Assembly (NCBI GenBank): GCA_003116975.1
Contig: BGKB01000066.1
Coordinates: 265,219-329,218, forward strand
Reading direction: 5' to 3'
DNA: 64,000 nt
From: Aurantiochytrium sp. KH105
Taxonomy: Eukaryota > Sar > Bigyra > Thraustochytrida > Thraustochytriidae
Part shown: positions 10,556 to 19,968 of the stretch, in pieces
How the letters are laid out: each line of letters starts with the position of its first letter
Position numbering within the stretch: position 1 is the first letter of the stretch
Notes under the pieces: generated by a model
Seen by the model: the letters and a program-made list of their open reading frames with translations, nothing else
The model's database searches: none
Told to the model about the DNA's origin: nothing
Made by a program: the position numbers and the translations under genes

Positions 10556-13498
10556 ATGAAGAGCTACACCGGGTACTCGAAGGGGTTTGACGATGAGGAG
10601 GAGGAAGATCCAGGTTTGCCGCCCAAGATGGCCAGCGCGCCAGCGGGGTACGCCGTGAAGAAGAAGGCGACGCGCAAGAAGCCTGTTCAGCAGCAGGCGG
10701 CGAGCAAGATGTCCAAGGCGCCCGTGTTCAAGGCCCAGGTCATGAAGAAGATGGCGTACGACTCGGACGGGTCGAACGGATCCATCGAGGATGATGAGGA
10801 TCACGACGACGTCGAAGATATCGAGGAAGGTAGCTTTGTTGCTGCCAAGTCCACCATGCAGGCCAAGTCGGCGGATCTGTTCCAAGCACAGCGCACGAAG
10901 ATGGCGCAAAAGGCCGCACAACCGAGGCCCGATACGGAAGGTCTCATTGACTCACTGGTCTTTCGGCGGGCTTACCAGCAGGCTGTGGAGAATGGAGACC
11001 CGCAACCTTGGGGCTGGTCCAAGCTCATGATCATTGGCCAGGGCGCCGCGGGGAAAACCTCGACGGTACGATCGCTGCTTGGACTTGATCCTGTCGAAAC
11101 GTGGGAAAGCACCGTCGGCGTGGATCTCAAGGTCACATCTGCGGACGATTGGAAGCAGCGTGATCACGCCGAGACCGACTTCAACTTGATGCTGCATAAA
11201 GCAGCTGCCCAAATCGTCAAAGAAGGCGAGCATCCTCGGCAAGCAGGCGCGAAGAGCAAGGGCCCCGCGCCTGAGCGCACGTCGCGACGCTTCTCCAAGA
11301 CCGTTTTGGGCTTTTTCGGTCTCAGAAGATCCTCGGCCAAGTCTGCTAAAACCGGCGACGCTGCGCCTGCCAGCGAGACGGAGGAGGAGGTCGACCACGA
11401 CGGCGCGGCGCAAAACGCTGCTGCCCCACCGGCTTCGCTCATGGAGCAGGAAGAGGTGGCGCGCGCCATCAATCTCGACTGGGCGCGCAAGCTCACGAAC
11501 TCGGAGGACACGCCACTCCGCTTCGCCATCTGGGACTACGGTGGCCAAGACGTCTTTTATGCGCTGCACCACGTCTTCTTGACCAAATATGGTGTTTACG
11601 TGCTTGTCTTCGACATGCGGCAAATCCTCGCCGACCAAGAGTCCGTCATTGAGTATCTGCGCTTTTGGCTGAACTCGGTCAAGCTGCACGCCCCGAACGC
11701 GCCCATCGTCATGGTCGGCACCTACGCCGACGAAGTGACCACCGATGACGAGTACCAGCGCATCGAGGGCATTCTGCGCCGCGACGTCGGCACCAAGCTT
11801 CTTGTGCAGGTTATCAAGGACTCGGAGGCGCGGCGCTCGTTCTTTCCCATGAACAACGCAAGCGCAAGCCCGACGCGCGGCGAGAAACTGCGCCACATCA
11901 TTGAGAACTGTGCTGCCGATCAGGACTACGTCAAGCAAAAGGTCTCGCTTCGGTGGATCAGGATTCTCACTGATCTCGTTGAAGACAGTGCGCAGCAGTA
12001 CGTGTCGATGGCCCACGTGCGCAGCCTCGGCAGCTCGTATGGCGTCACGGGCGAGGAACTGAGCCACATGCTTCGGTTCTTCAACGAGATTGGCGCGCTC
12101 GTGCATCTCGACGCGAACGAAACGCTCAGCAAGAACGTGGTCACGCAGCCACAATGGCTTCTCAACAAGCTCAGTCGTGTCATTGCCGACGAGATGCACA
12201 TCGAAAGCCTCTATTACGATCCCGAGCTGCAGCGCCTCGGTCTTGCCGAGGACTTTGAGCGCATGCGCAAGATTGGCGTCGCGAGCTATGAGCTCCTCGA
12301 CTTCCTCTGGGACGGCGACGAGGTCGATTTTCTCATCGAGTTCATGAACAGTGCCATGCTGCTCAGCCCGTGGCCCTTCAACGACAAACGCGAGTATCTG
12401 GTGACGAGCCTCTTGCGCGACGATTCGGACACTCTTGCGGCGGAGCAAGGCGAAGGCGCACAAGTAATCGATCCGAGCGAGTTTGAGGGCGGCGCCGCGT
12501 GCGCTCTGGACTTTTCAGAGTTCTACCTCCCCGATGGCGTCTTCCAGCGTCTCGTGCCGATCTGCGCAGAGTACTCTGCCCGAGACGAGGACTCGTCGCT
12601 GCCGCGGCTTTCGCGCCAGAGCGCCCAGATTGCCTTTGGATGGAACGAGTTTCTCCTCGAGGCAGATCACGGCCAAGACATCATTCGCATTACCTTCAAG
12701 CCTGACGCCGAAGACGTCGGAGAAAACGTCAAGGTCATTGTTTCCATGTTTCGCGCCTTGAAAGACAACGTTATGCAAAATCTCAAGTGGAAGCTCGTCC
12801 TCTTCTCGCAGAAGAATCCTGCTCAAGGTGTCGACTACGAAGCTCTCGTCGGCGCACGCGCGCGCAAGGCGAGCAAGGTGCGGGATACGCAGGGCCGAGC
12901 GGCAAAGGTGTCCGAGTTTGGCATCTTCTTCCAGAGCGAGGAAACCCTTGGCTCGCTTGTGAGCGACGAGTCGGGTGGAGAATCTTCGACGAGCACGGCG
13001 CCTACGGACCTCACGCAGGATGCCGCAGCGGCAACATCCGAGGGCTTTGACGTTTTCATCAGTCACAAGCAGAGTTCCGGTGGCGACCAAGTGGCTATAC
13101 TTTACGAAAAGCTCCAGCAGCATGGTCTGCGCGTGTGGTTTGATGAGCGCATGCCCGTCATCACCAAGCCTGCCATGGAAGAAGGTGTCAAGCAGTCGTC
13201 GGCCTTTTTGCTATTTCTTTCCCGCGATGTCTTTAGCTCTGGATACGTCAAGTTTGAGCTCCAGACCGCCCTCGAGGCTGGCAAGCCCATCATTCTGGTC
13301 CACGAGAGCGACACGCAGCGCCTCGCCTATTCGGACTTTGGCGAGTACATTCAGACTGCGCCCGTCTTTGCGCAAGAGGCGCGCCTTTTTGAGCTCGTTG
13401 AGTCGATTCCGTTCCAGCGACGCTACTACCTCGAGAAGCCCTTTGTGGACGAGCTCTCAAAACGAATCAGAGCCGCGACCGCCGCAAAGACCCACTAG
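10556..13498 (+). CDS. Roc-COR GTPase with C-terminal TIR domain
   Basis: 980-residue single-exon Roco-family protein. A basic, acidic-patched N-terminus (1-150) precedes the Roc GTPase. The P-loop IIGQGAAGKTST is at about 158-169, and the switch II motif WDYGGQDVF is at about 324-332. The roughly 160-residue gap between them is far longer than the 45-50 usual for Roc and holds a Lys/Ser-rich insert. COR follows (about 445-680) with the typical TQPQWLLNKLSRVI segment. The last 150 residues are a TIR domain: FDVFISHKQSSG at the start, GLRVWFDERM, and SSGYVKFEL, whose Glu sits where the NADase catalytic Glu of SARM1 and plant TIRs is found. The expected role is a GTP-regulated signalling switch whose output is TIR NAD cleavage or TIR assembly. 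No LRRs or kinase are present, unlike LRRK proteins. Confidence 0.85.
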   Translation: MKSYTGYSKGFDDEEEEDPGLPPKMASAPAGYAVKKKATRKKPVQQQAASKMSKAPVFKAQVMKKMAYDSDGSNGSIEDDEDHDDVEDIEEGSFVAAKSTMQAKSADLFQAQRTKMAQKAAQPRPDTEGLIDSLVFRRAYQQAVENGDPQPWGWSKLMIIGQGAAGKTSTVRSLLGLDPVETWESTVGVDLKVTSADDWKQRDHAETDFNLMLHKAAAQIVKEGEHPRQAGAKSKGPAPERTSRRFSKTVLGFFGLRRSSAKSAKTGDAAPASETEEEVDHDGAAQNAAAPPASLMEQEEVARAINLDWARKLTNSEDTPLRFAIWDYGGQDVFYALHHVFLTKYGVYVLVFDMRQILADQESVIEYLRFWLNSVKLHAPNAPIVMVGTYADEVTTDDEYQRIEGILRRDVGTKLLVQVIKDSEARRSFFPMNNASASPTRGEKLRHIIENCAADQDYVKQKVSLRWIRILTDLVEDSAQQYVSMAHVRSLGSSYGVTGEELSHMLRFFNEIGALVHLDANETLSKNVVTQPQWLLNKLSRVIADEMHIESLYYDPELQRLGLAEDFERMRKIGVASYELLDFLWDGDEVDFLIEFMNSAMLLSPWPFNDKREYLVTSLLRDDSDTLAAEQGEGAQVIDPSEFEGGAACALDFSEFYLPDGVFQRLVPICAEYSARDEDSSLPRLSRQSAQIAFGWNEFLLEADHGQDIIRITFKPDAEDVGENVKVIVSMFRALKDNVMQNLKWKLVLFSQKNPAQGVDYEALVGARARKASKVRDTQGRAAKVSEFGIFFQSEETLGSLVSDESGGESSTSTAPTDLTQDAAAATSEGFDVFISHKQSSGGDQVAILYEKLQQHGLRVWFDERMPVITKPAMEEGVKQSSAFLLFLSRDVFSSGYVKFELQTALEAGKPIILVHESDTQRLAYSDFGEYIQTAPVFAQEARLFELVESIPFQRRYYLEKPFVDELSKRIRAATAAKTH

Positions 13499-13857
13499 CC
13501 TGTTGCCGAAAGTTTTATATGTTCTTTTGTTGTTGGCATATGCCTACTTGATCGCTTGCTATTTCAGGGGTAAACGGCAGGAAAGAATTAGCGCCGGCAA
13601 AGTCGGATTACTGCACGCAATGGGCTTCTCATGTGTCCTGAAACAGGCGGCACTGCCTTGAGACCACCCTGAGTATCTCGAAAATCTTTCAGTGCAGGCC
13701 GTAATCCGTCAGGAAAGCTAAGAGACTCAATAATCCTGCGGTTCGCTCGCCTGCGTCAAAGACGAAATTGAACTTATACCTAACAGCTAGTTTATGCGCA
13801 CGCGCACATGTGGAATGACGTGGTAGTGCTCCCTTTGCAGATGGATTTGAAAAGCCA
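13499..13857. other. Intergenic between convergent genes
   Basis: 359 bp shared by the 3' ends of the Roc-COR-TIR gene and the ChaC-like gene. No conserved element is visible. Confidence 0.5.
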
Positions 13858-14670
13858 TCATCGCGCATTTTCAGGCAAATTGGCATGGACCTTGCGAAGA
13901 TGATCGTCGACAATATCGTGGTGTTCTGGGAACTCCTTTTGTACAAGACATAAGGCCTCGTACATGCGCAAAAAGTATTCCAAGTTGTGGCCCGACTCTC
14001 CCTCGCTCGAAGCAATGTGTTTGGCAATGGCTTCCTCGGGGCGTGGACCAAAAAAGTGCTCGTTATCGGGTGTTGCACGGAACACGAGCGCCGTGCGCAC
14101 GACTCCGGCGGGGTCGGTGGTCTGTACATATTCCTTGGCATAGCCTGCCTTTTCGCGGTGCTCCAGCGCGGCCATCGTGGCGCGCATAATGTGGCCCTTG
14201 ACACGAAAGATGCGACCCCACACACGGTTATCCGCGGTATCGCGCTGACCTTTTTCAACATTGTGGTCGTCTTGTACCTTTTGATGCTCTTCAGGCGTCA
14301 GCAGCGTCACTACGAGACCTGGGGCTTCTTCGGTACCGCGATGCTCGGGGCTACCCTGCCAGAACCTTCGCGAGTAACCACTTGCGTAGACGTCTACTTG
14401 CTCTTCGTATTCAATGTCCGGCTTCCAAATCAACGAGCCGTACCCAAAGAGCCAAACATCATCATCAGCATCATCATCATCATCGTGACTGCCGTCGCCA
14501 CCCTGATTCCCGTCATTCTGTTCTGTTGGGGCGCTTTTGGATCCTTCCACATCACCGTCAGCGGCTGCTTTGGCATTTTCCTGCTCATGCTCATGCTCTT
14601 GCACGACCTCAACTTGGTGTTTGATTTCTGCGTCAGGGTCGACCTCGACGTCGGCACTGTGGCTATTCAT
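13858..14670 (-). CDS. ChaC-type gamma-glutamylcyclotransferase
   Basis: 270 residues. An acidic, Gln/His-rich N-terminus (about 1-70) precedes a complete ChaC fold. The substrate loop FGYGSLIWKP is at about 75-84, SRRFWQGSPEHRG at about 100-112, and the catalytic Glu lies in LEHREKAGYA (about Glu173). The tail contains the family's LEYFLRMYEAL helix. The enzyme cleaves cytosolic glutathione to 5-oxoproline and Cys-Gly. The open frame reaches 14709 only via a GTG, so the first ATG (MNSHSADVE) at 14670 is taken. A CACGTG at 14707-14712 lies just upstream. Confidence 0.88.
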   Translation of the reverse strand: MNSHSADVEVDPDAEIKHQVEVVQEHEHEQENAKAAADGDVEGSKSAPTEQNDGNQGGDGSHDDDDDADDDVWLFGYGSLIWKPDIEYEEQVDVYASGYSRRFWQGSPEHRGTEEAPGLVVTLLTPEEHQKVQDDHNVEKGQRDTADNRVWGRIFRVKGHIMRATMAALEHREKAGYAKEYVQTTDPAGVVRTALVFRATPDNEHFFGPRPEEAIAKHIASSEGESGHNLEYFLRMYEALCLVQKEFPEHHDIVDDHLRKVHANLPENAR

Positions 14671-15415
14671 ATTTTTGGTTTGCTTGTCTAAATTCTTTGC
14701 CAAAAACACGTGAGCGCACGCGAAGTATCAGCAAGCGTCCTCGTCCGCGTCCGCGTCCTCTTTGCCTGCCCCGCCTCGCCTCGCTTCGCCTCGCCTCGCC
14801 TACGGAGAGCTAGCTGCACAGCCTGCGCCTGTCCTAGAACGAGGTCAGATTGATCTCACGCGCTCGCCCTGATGCTCCTCTCCTCACTCTTCTCCGCGCT
14901 GCGCTGCACCCAGCTCTACTCGCGCGCTGCGCTGCGCTTCCCAGCGACGCAGGCAGCCGCGAACGGCGTGGGCGGTGCGTCCGTCGGGCCCAGGCGCGGC
15001 GGCGAAGCGGACTTGCCCTTCCGCGCGTCGCCCTCCACGCCCTCGAGGCCCGCGAGGGTCAGGCCTGACGCCCGCGGAGGACGCCCCGTCAGGCCTGACC
15101 CTCGCGGAGGGACCCCCCCCCTTGCCCTCCCGCCCCTCTTTGCGCGGCCTTCTGCTGCAGACTGCAAGCACGCACGCACGCAAGCCAACGCTCGCGCGCG
15201 AGAAGTTGCGTCGCCGCGCAGGCCGCGTTGTGCCGCCTACGACGCCGGGCCACGTGGCCGGCTGCAGTTCTCCGTGTCCACGTGGACCAGAGCGCCCCCT
15301 TGTTGGGGCAGGAAAAGTCACGTGGCCGAGACTTGAGACTTGGGAGGCGTCATTTATAGCTAGCTTACAGTTAGTTGGATTAGGCAAGGCTTGACGTGAG
15401 CACGATCTTTTTTCG
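14671..15415. promoter_or_regulatory. Divergent promoter with CACGTG cluster
   Basis: Region between the ChaC-like gene and the Auto_anti-p27 repeat gene. It has CACGTG at 14707-14712, 15251-15256 (inside the 12-bp palindrome GGCCACGTGGCC), 15279-15284 (inside GTCCACGTGGAC) and 15319-15324. The last three fall within about 75 bp and 90-165 bp upstream of the start at 15416. The palindrome GTCAGGCCTGAC also occurs twice (15058-15069 and 15088-15099). CACGTG is the classical target of bHLH and some bZIP factors. Long open frames here are composition artefacts. Confidence 0.6.
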
Positions 15416-17206
15416 ATGGCGGCTCTGTGGCAGCGGCCGGCAAAAGCGAAAGCGAGAGCGAAAGCAAAAGCGCATCGGGGCGGAGCGGCAGGCAGCATGC
15501 AGCCGGCACGCGGGCCGACGAGCGAGGAGGTGGCGCAGCGGCGCGCGGAGAGCCACGGCGTGCAGCTGCTGCCGCTGGCCGAGGCGCAGCGGGAGACGAA
15601 TGAGAAGCTGCTGGGCGGATGGGTCATGCTCAACGAGACGTGCCCGATCTCGAACTATCCCCTGCTCAAGGACCCGCGCTCGGGCAAGGTGTGGTCTGTG
15701 CGCTGCCAGATGGAGGTCAGCGCCGAGGCGCCGTCCAAGCAGCGCGCGCCGAGCAGCAGCGGCAGCAGCAGCAGCACCGGTAGCGAGGGCGAGAATGCGG
15801 GAATGAGCTCGGACAATGTACCTTCGAACAAGGATTTCGGGGGCAAGGGACTCTTGGGCGGAGGCCAGGCCCAGAATGGGGAAACCTTTGCAGACTCGAC
15901 GCTGCAGACGGAGCGCATCGCGGAGCGGCTCGTGCAAGGCTGGACTCTAACGAGCGAGATTTGCCCCATCTCGAATCGTTGTCCCGTGCTTATCGATCCC
16001 GCGTCCAAGCGCAAGTGGTCTCCCGCGACAGGGCGCTACCTTGACGAGGCCGCCCCGCCAGCGAAGAGCATCTCCGCGTCTGCTGTCTCCGCAGCGCCAG
16101 CTGCCGCTGTTGCTGCTAGCGCAGCAGCTGGTGCTGGTGCTGATGCGGCTTTGGGCGGAACACCTGCATCGGCATCCCCGCAAGCGTCCCCTTCAAAAAG
16201 GACGACGAAACCGGAGATCCCACCCATGGACGTCATGACCAAGAGAATTAATGAGCGGCTGCTTAAACGCTGGACTATGCTTGCGGACGAATGTCCCGTG
16301 ACTTTAGCGTGTCCGCTTCTGCAGGATCCTGAAACGAAACGCAAGTATTCGCCAGCTCTGGATGCCTTTGTGGACGAAGACCCAACGCCACAGGCGCAAG
16401 AGACGCCTGAAGTCAAAGCTGAGAACACGACCACGGCCACGACCACGACAACAACCATGCGCGCAAGCGAACTGAATCCTCTGTTTGGTGGGGACGATGA
16501 CGACGAGGATTCGTCTCTTCAAGCGAAGCGGCTCTCGCAGCGACTCGTTCAAGGGTGGGTTATGCTCGATGAGGAATGCCCCATCACAGGCAAGTGTCCG
16601 CTCATGGAAGAACCCAACACCGGTCGCAAATACTCTGCAGCACTTGACAAATTCATCGACGAGGTCGAAGCCCAGGAGGAGAGCAACGCGCAAGAAACTT
16701 CTGCGCCAAAGCCTTCCGAATCAGGATCTTCATCTAGCGCGCCAGGCGCCGATGATGATGACTCAGTGTCAAACATGGCTAAATTTCACATGGGAAGCTG
16801 GACCGAAGGCGCAATGTCTGAACTCGACGACGACTTGGACGGCTTGGACGATGTTAACTACAGCGCGCCGTCGGTCCCGCAAAAGCGAAAGGCAGGTGGC
16901 GCCACACCACGTGTCCGCTTCAGTGAGGACCTTGTGCAGACCCACGAGCCAGAAGAATTCGATGAGGAGGACAATTTGTCGACCAAAAGCGTGGAATCAG
17001 GCGTGTCCTTGAACGGCGAGACAAAAGATGAGCTTCGGCGCGCAGAAGCAGTTGTACGCTCGAAGCTGCGCGAGGCCCGGGATGCGCTCGCTCGGATTGA
17101 AATTACCCCCAACGCTAGCTTTACAACGATGCAAACGTGTGATCACCTCGTGCGCCTTGTTGGCACCTGTGTCTATACACTGCGAGATGTCTCGCAGGAT
17201 AAATAA
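15416..17206 (+). CDS. Protein with four Auto_anti-p27 (ZNRD2/SSSCA1-like) repeats
   Basis: 596 residues, single exon. Four copies of a roughly 45-residue module at about 52-90, 164-207, 275-320 and 368-415. Each runs as an amphipathic helix (ERLVQGWTL, ERLLKRWTM, QRLVQGWVM), then E.CP...CPL, a dipeptide DP or EP, and a K(W/Y)S segment. This matches the Auto_anti-p27 family typified by human ZNRD2/SSSCA1. That family normally has two CxxC-like zinc half-sites; here only the first cysteine and, in three copies, a second CP cysteine remain, so zinc binding looks altered or lost. Linkers are Ala/Ser/Thr-rich. The C-terminus (about 535-596) has a Lys/Arg helix with LRRAEAVVRSKLREARDALA. The function is unknown; ZNRD2 links to chromosome segregation and tankyrase binding in animals. 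Confidence 0.75.
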   Translation: MAALWQRPAKAKARAKAKAHRGGAAGSMQPARGPTSEEVAQRRAESHGVQLLPLAEAQRETNEKLLGGWVMLNETCPISNYPLLKDPRSGKVWSVRCQMEVSAEAPSKQRAPSSSGSSSSTGSEGENAGMSSDNVPSNKDFGGKGLLGGGQAQNGETFADSTLQTERIAERLVQGWTLTSEICPISNRCPVLIDPASKRKWSPATGRYLDEAAPPAKSISASAVSAAPAAAVAASAAAGAGADAALGGTPASASPQASPSKRTTKPEIPPMDVMTKRINERLLKRWTMLADECPVTLACPLLQDPETKRKYSPALDAFVDEDPTPQAQETPEVKAENTTTATTTTTTMRASELNPLFGGDDDDEDSSLQAKRLSQRLVQGWVMLDEECPITGKCPLMEEPNTGRKYSAALDKFIDEVEAQEESNAQETSAPKPSESGSSSSAPGADDDDSVSNMAKFHMGSWTEGAMSELDDDLDGLDDVNYSAPSVPQKRKAGGATPRVRFSEDLVQTHEPEEFDEEDNLSTKSVESGVSLNGETKDELRRAEAVVRSKLREARDALARIEITPNASFTTMQTCDHLVRLVGTCVYTLRDVSQDK

Positions 17207-18101
17207 GCAAAAGTAATCAATCACCAATAGACTGACATAGGATGCTCATGGCGATCTCGAAGACAATACTTGTTTTGCACTTGCCGAAAAAAAAAAAGGA
17301 GAATCTCGTCAAGATTCATGGCTCGTACGTTTGGAAAGACTCTTGCTTCTTGCTTCTTATCATTCCGGTCATCAACTTGCTGACATGAAAGTCGCGCTTC
17401 TCGCGTGAGGCTACGTGGGGCCAAAAAGAAAGCCTTCAAGCTTGGAACCAATTTTTTTAGATCGCAGAAACAATGTGACGACCTTTGCGGTACATTTCTC
17501 CAGGTGATCATTTCAGCCTCGTAGGAGCGAAGCCTGTGAGGTGAACGATGCCATTATCCTGGTTGACTTGGCCCTAGCCAGGACGTACTCAAGATGTCGT
17601 CGAGGCTACAGGCAAGAAGCTCGATCCCGGCCAAAATAATAGAGATGACCGTGTGAGAATCAATCTTCACACCTCGGAGGACCACCAGGAACGTAACAAC
17701 CGATACTGTCTCTTCAGATGAAGACCGTCTCGGTCAAGTATGGCTTCGTATCGGGCGACAAAATCTGTCCTGGTTTTTGGAAAAAGGAAGAATCTTTGGC
17801 TGGCTTCAAGAAGACTTGCATCCGTATTTTAGGTTAAAGACTCCGATTTGGAATCGTGCTTCGCATAAGCCTTGGCCTGGAGTTGTCATGCAAATCAGAA
17901 ACTATACAACAGAGCTTGCTTTCGCATTTGGTACTGCATCTGGTTTTAAAATTAATTCCATTTTTCAGAATAGTCTGTAGACTTGCGCCCGGCCGCGCTG
18001 TTCCTGGCGACAACAGCAGTAGAATGAAAAGCAGAAACAGCATGAAGCAGGTAATAAAAAAAACCGTATAAAAAAAAGTGGGGAGCAAAGGACACATTTC
18101 A
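17207..18101. other. Intergenic; possible traces of an old gene
   Basis: Nothing intact. Between about 17540 and 17837 three short coding-like stretches follow each other in different plus-strand frames: one containing NDAIILVDLALA, one RVRINLHTSEDHQERNNRY, and a 39-residue stretch from the ATG at 17718 ending before TAA 17835-17837. They could be a frameshifted relic. I cannot assign a family. The A/T-rich area 18045-18080 precedes the 3' end of the next minus-strand gene. Confidence 0.25.
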
Positions 18102-19169
18102 TTACACTTGGTCGTCAATCCAGAACGTGGGCGGACCTTTCTGACAAAAGAGGCGGCGCTTATTCCTCGCGTGACGCTGAAGTCTGCGCAAATGTCTGGT
18201 ATGCGCAGTGACTACGTATCGCTCTCCAGTGCGGGAATCCCGATGCAGCACCTTTGCATCAGCAATAGCATTAAGATGGGGCGAAAAGTGGTATTGAGGC
18301 GTGTATGAAGGCAATACAGAGAGATCGACGAATTCAAGCCAAGCAAAGAGCCTGTGCTCAGCGGCCATGGTGAAGAGCTTGCACAAAAAGACATCCAGAC
18401 CCAGTCGTCGAAACGCGTCTCTGTGTCTAGCCACGACGACACTGACGGCTTCGAGGTCATAGTGACCGAACCTCTTTTTGGGCAGCTTGACCACCTCGGT
18501 GGCGAAGCCTTTGTACTGTTCGGTTGCCATCTTGAGACTCAACAAGGAACGGACGCGGCTCGGAATGCTTAACTCAATATCGGAGGACGGAAAGCGCTCC
18601 GGCAGGAGTTTGACCACCGAGACGCTGGGAAGAACGACGCGCAGGAGATCTGCGGTCCCAAAGCATATGCAAATAGGCATGAAAAATGTGGAGGCCACGG
18701 ACCATTGACTCTTGTAGTCACGTGGCGCGTAGGACTTGTCAACGAACTCGATCCACTGCTCCATGAGAGGCTGATGCGATTCGGGCGAGAGACGCGATCG
18801 ATGGCATACGGAAATGCTCAGTCCCGCGCTTTCGAATTCGATAAAGAAGTCCATTGTGATGGTGAAGACCTCCATCGTGGACGCGTACATGTCGAGCTCC
18901 TTGGAGTTGCGCATGTAGTTTTTCCAGAAGAGCTCCTTTTGCGCGCGTTTGCGCTCCTTCGTCTGTCCGCTCGCCGACAGCATCTCCTCGATCCTCTCGA
19001 CGAGCAGCTTGTACTCGGCGACGACGCCGTGCTTGTGAAAGAGCCCGAGGGGAAAGCGATCACACAGCTTCAGGCCGGACTCTCGCGACTTGTCCTCGAG
19101 CAGCGGCTGCGTCACCACGCCCGCCGGCAGCTCCACCTCGCCGCCGCATATCCGCGTCGCGCGCAGCAT
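18102..19169 (-). CDS. Orphan conserved-looking protein
   Basis: 355 residues from the ATG at 19169 (MLRATRICGGEVELPAG). The frame stays open to 19376, but that part is Arg/Pro-rich and composition-driven. The body looks like a folded, mainly helical protein: EYKLLVERIEEMLSASGQTK, MEVFTITMDFFIEFESAGLS, FFMPICICFGTADLLRVVLP, and basic residues at the C-terminus (TRHLRRLQRHARNKRRLFCQ). No signal peptide or clear transmembrane helix is present, although the FFMPICICFGTADLL stretch is hydrophobic. I do not recognise the family. It lies head-to-head with acyl-CoA oxidase across about 800 bp. Confidence 0.6.
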   Translation of the reverse strand: MLRATRICGGEVELPAGVVTQPLLEDKSRESGLKLCDRFPLGLFHKHGVVAEYKLLVERIEEMLSASGQTKERKRAQKELFWKNYMRNSKELDMYASTMEVFTITMDFFIEFESAGLSISVCHRSRLSPESHQPLMEQWIEFVDKSYAPRDYKSQWSVASTFFMPICICFGTADLLRVVLPSVSVVKLLPERFPSSDIELSIPSRVRSLLSLKMATEQYKGFATEVVKLPKKRFGHYDLEAVSVVVARHRDAFRRLGLDVFLCKLFTMAAEHRLFAWLEFVDLSVLPSYTPQYHFSPHLNAIADAKVLHRDSRTGERYVVTAHTRHLRRLQRHARNKRRLFCQKGPPTFWIDDQV

Positions 19170-19429
19170 CTTCCGCCCAGACGGGGTGTCCTTCCGCACG
19201 CGGGGCCCTCGCCGCCGCCGCCATCGAGCTCTGCCGCGGCGCGGAGGGGGCCCGTCGCAGGGCGTCGCGTCGCGAGACCAGGCCGCGCCTCGGTATATCG
19301 TACACGCCGAAAACGGCCCTCGGCTCGCTCGCTCGAAAAACGCCGTTTCGCGCCGTGCGCGTAACCGCGTCTCCAACGTTTACCTTCCTTCTTGGGACTC
19401 TTCCTTTCCTTCCCGCTCCCCCAATCCGA

Positions 19430-19460
<31 letters not shown>

Positions 19461-19968
19461 TCCTGCTCCAGGCCACCTCCGGCTCGCGAGGACAGCGACG
19501 TGCCGGGCGAGAGGGCCCCGGGTCCGGAGCGGCTGGATCCGCCGCGCCGTGGCAGCGAGCGCAGCGCGTGCTGCGCATGTCGGCGATGACCATCTCGCGT
19601 TTGCATCTCTTTCCTCCGCGCTCCTCGCCGTGGTCCTACCCGCCCGCGCGTGCACGCGAGGACGCGCGCGCGTGCACGCTGCGTCGCGACTTGGCCGGCC
19701 GCGCGCGGCCCGGCCGCTGCCGCGCGGCGCGAGGGCGGGGGACGGGGCGGGCCCGCNGAGGGCGGGGGACGGGGCGGGCTCGCGGCGCGGGCGGCGGCGC
19801 CTCGCGCGGTCGCCGCGCCAGCCAGCGGGCGGACGGAAGGTGGCGGACCTGGCGAGCGGCGGACCCGGCGCGGCGGCGAGCGAGCGCGACGGCGCGGCAG
19901 ACCTCGAACACCGCGGGAGAGGGCGAGCTCGAGAGCGTCGAGCAGCGCAGGCGAGGAGGGGGGCCAAG
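19170..19968. promoter_or_regulatory. GC-rich divergent promoter region with an ambiguous base
   Basis: About 800 bp between two divergent starts, extremely GC-rich, so most frames are open. It contains a (CGCGCC)n-like run near 19433-19460 (GCCCGCGCCCGCGCC). An N at 19757 sits between two near-identical 25-base copies of GAGGGCGGGGGACGGGGCGG. No supported gene. Confidence 0.5.

Noticed and set aside
10952-12463. 503-codon minus-strand open frame antisense to the Roc-COR gene
   Set aside because: It lies entirely opposite a protein with clear GTPase, COR and TIR motifs. Its product has no recognisable motif, and strong GC codon bias on one strand routinely leaves the antisense frame open.
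19090-19968. 293 in-frame codons upstream of the acyl-CoA oxidase ATG
   Set aside because: Arg/Ser/Pro-rich translation of a GC-rich promoter that crosses the N; the family N-terminus begins at MSSEDLQ.
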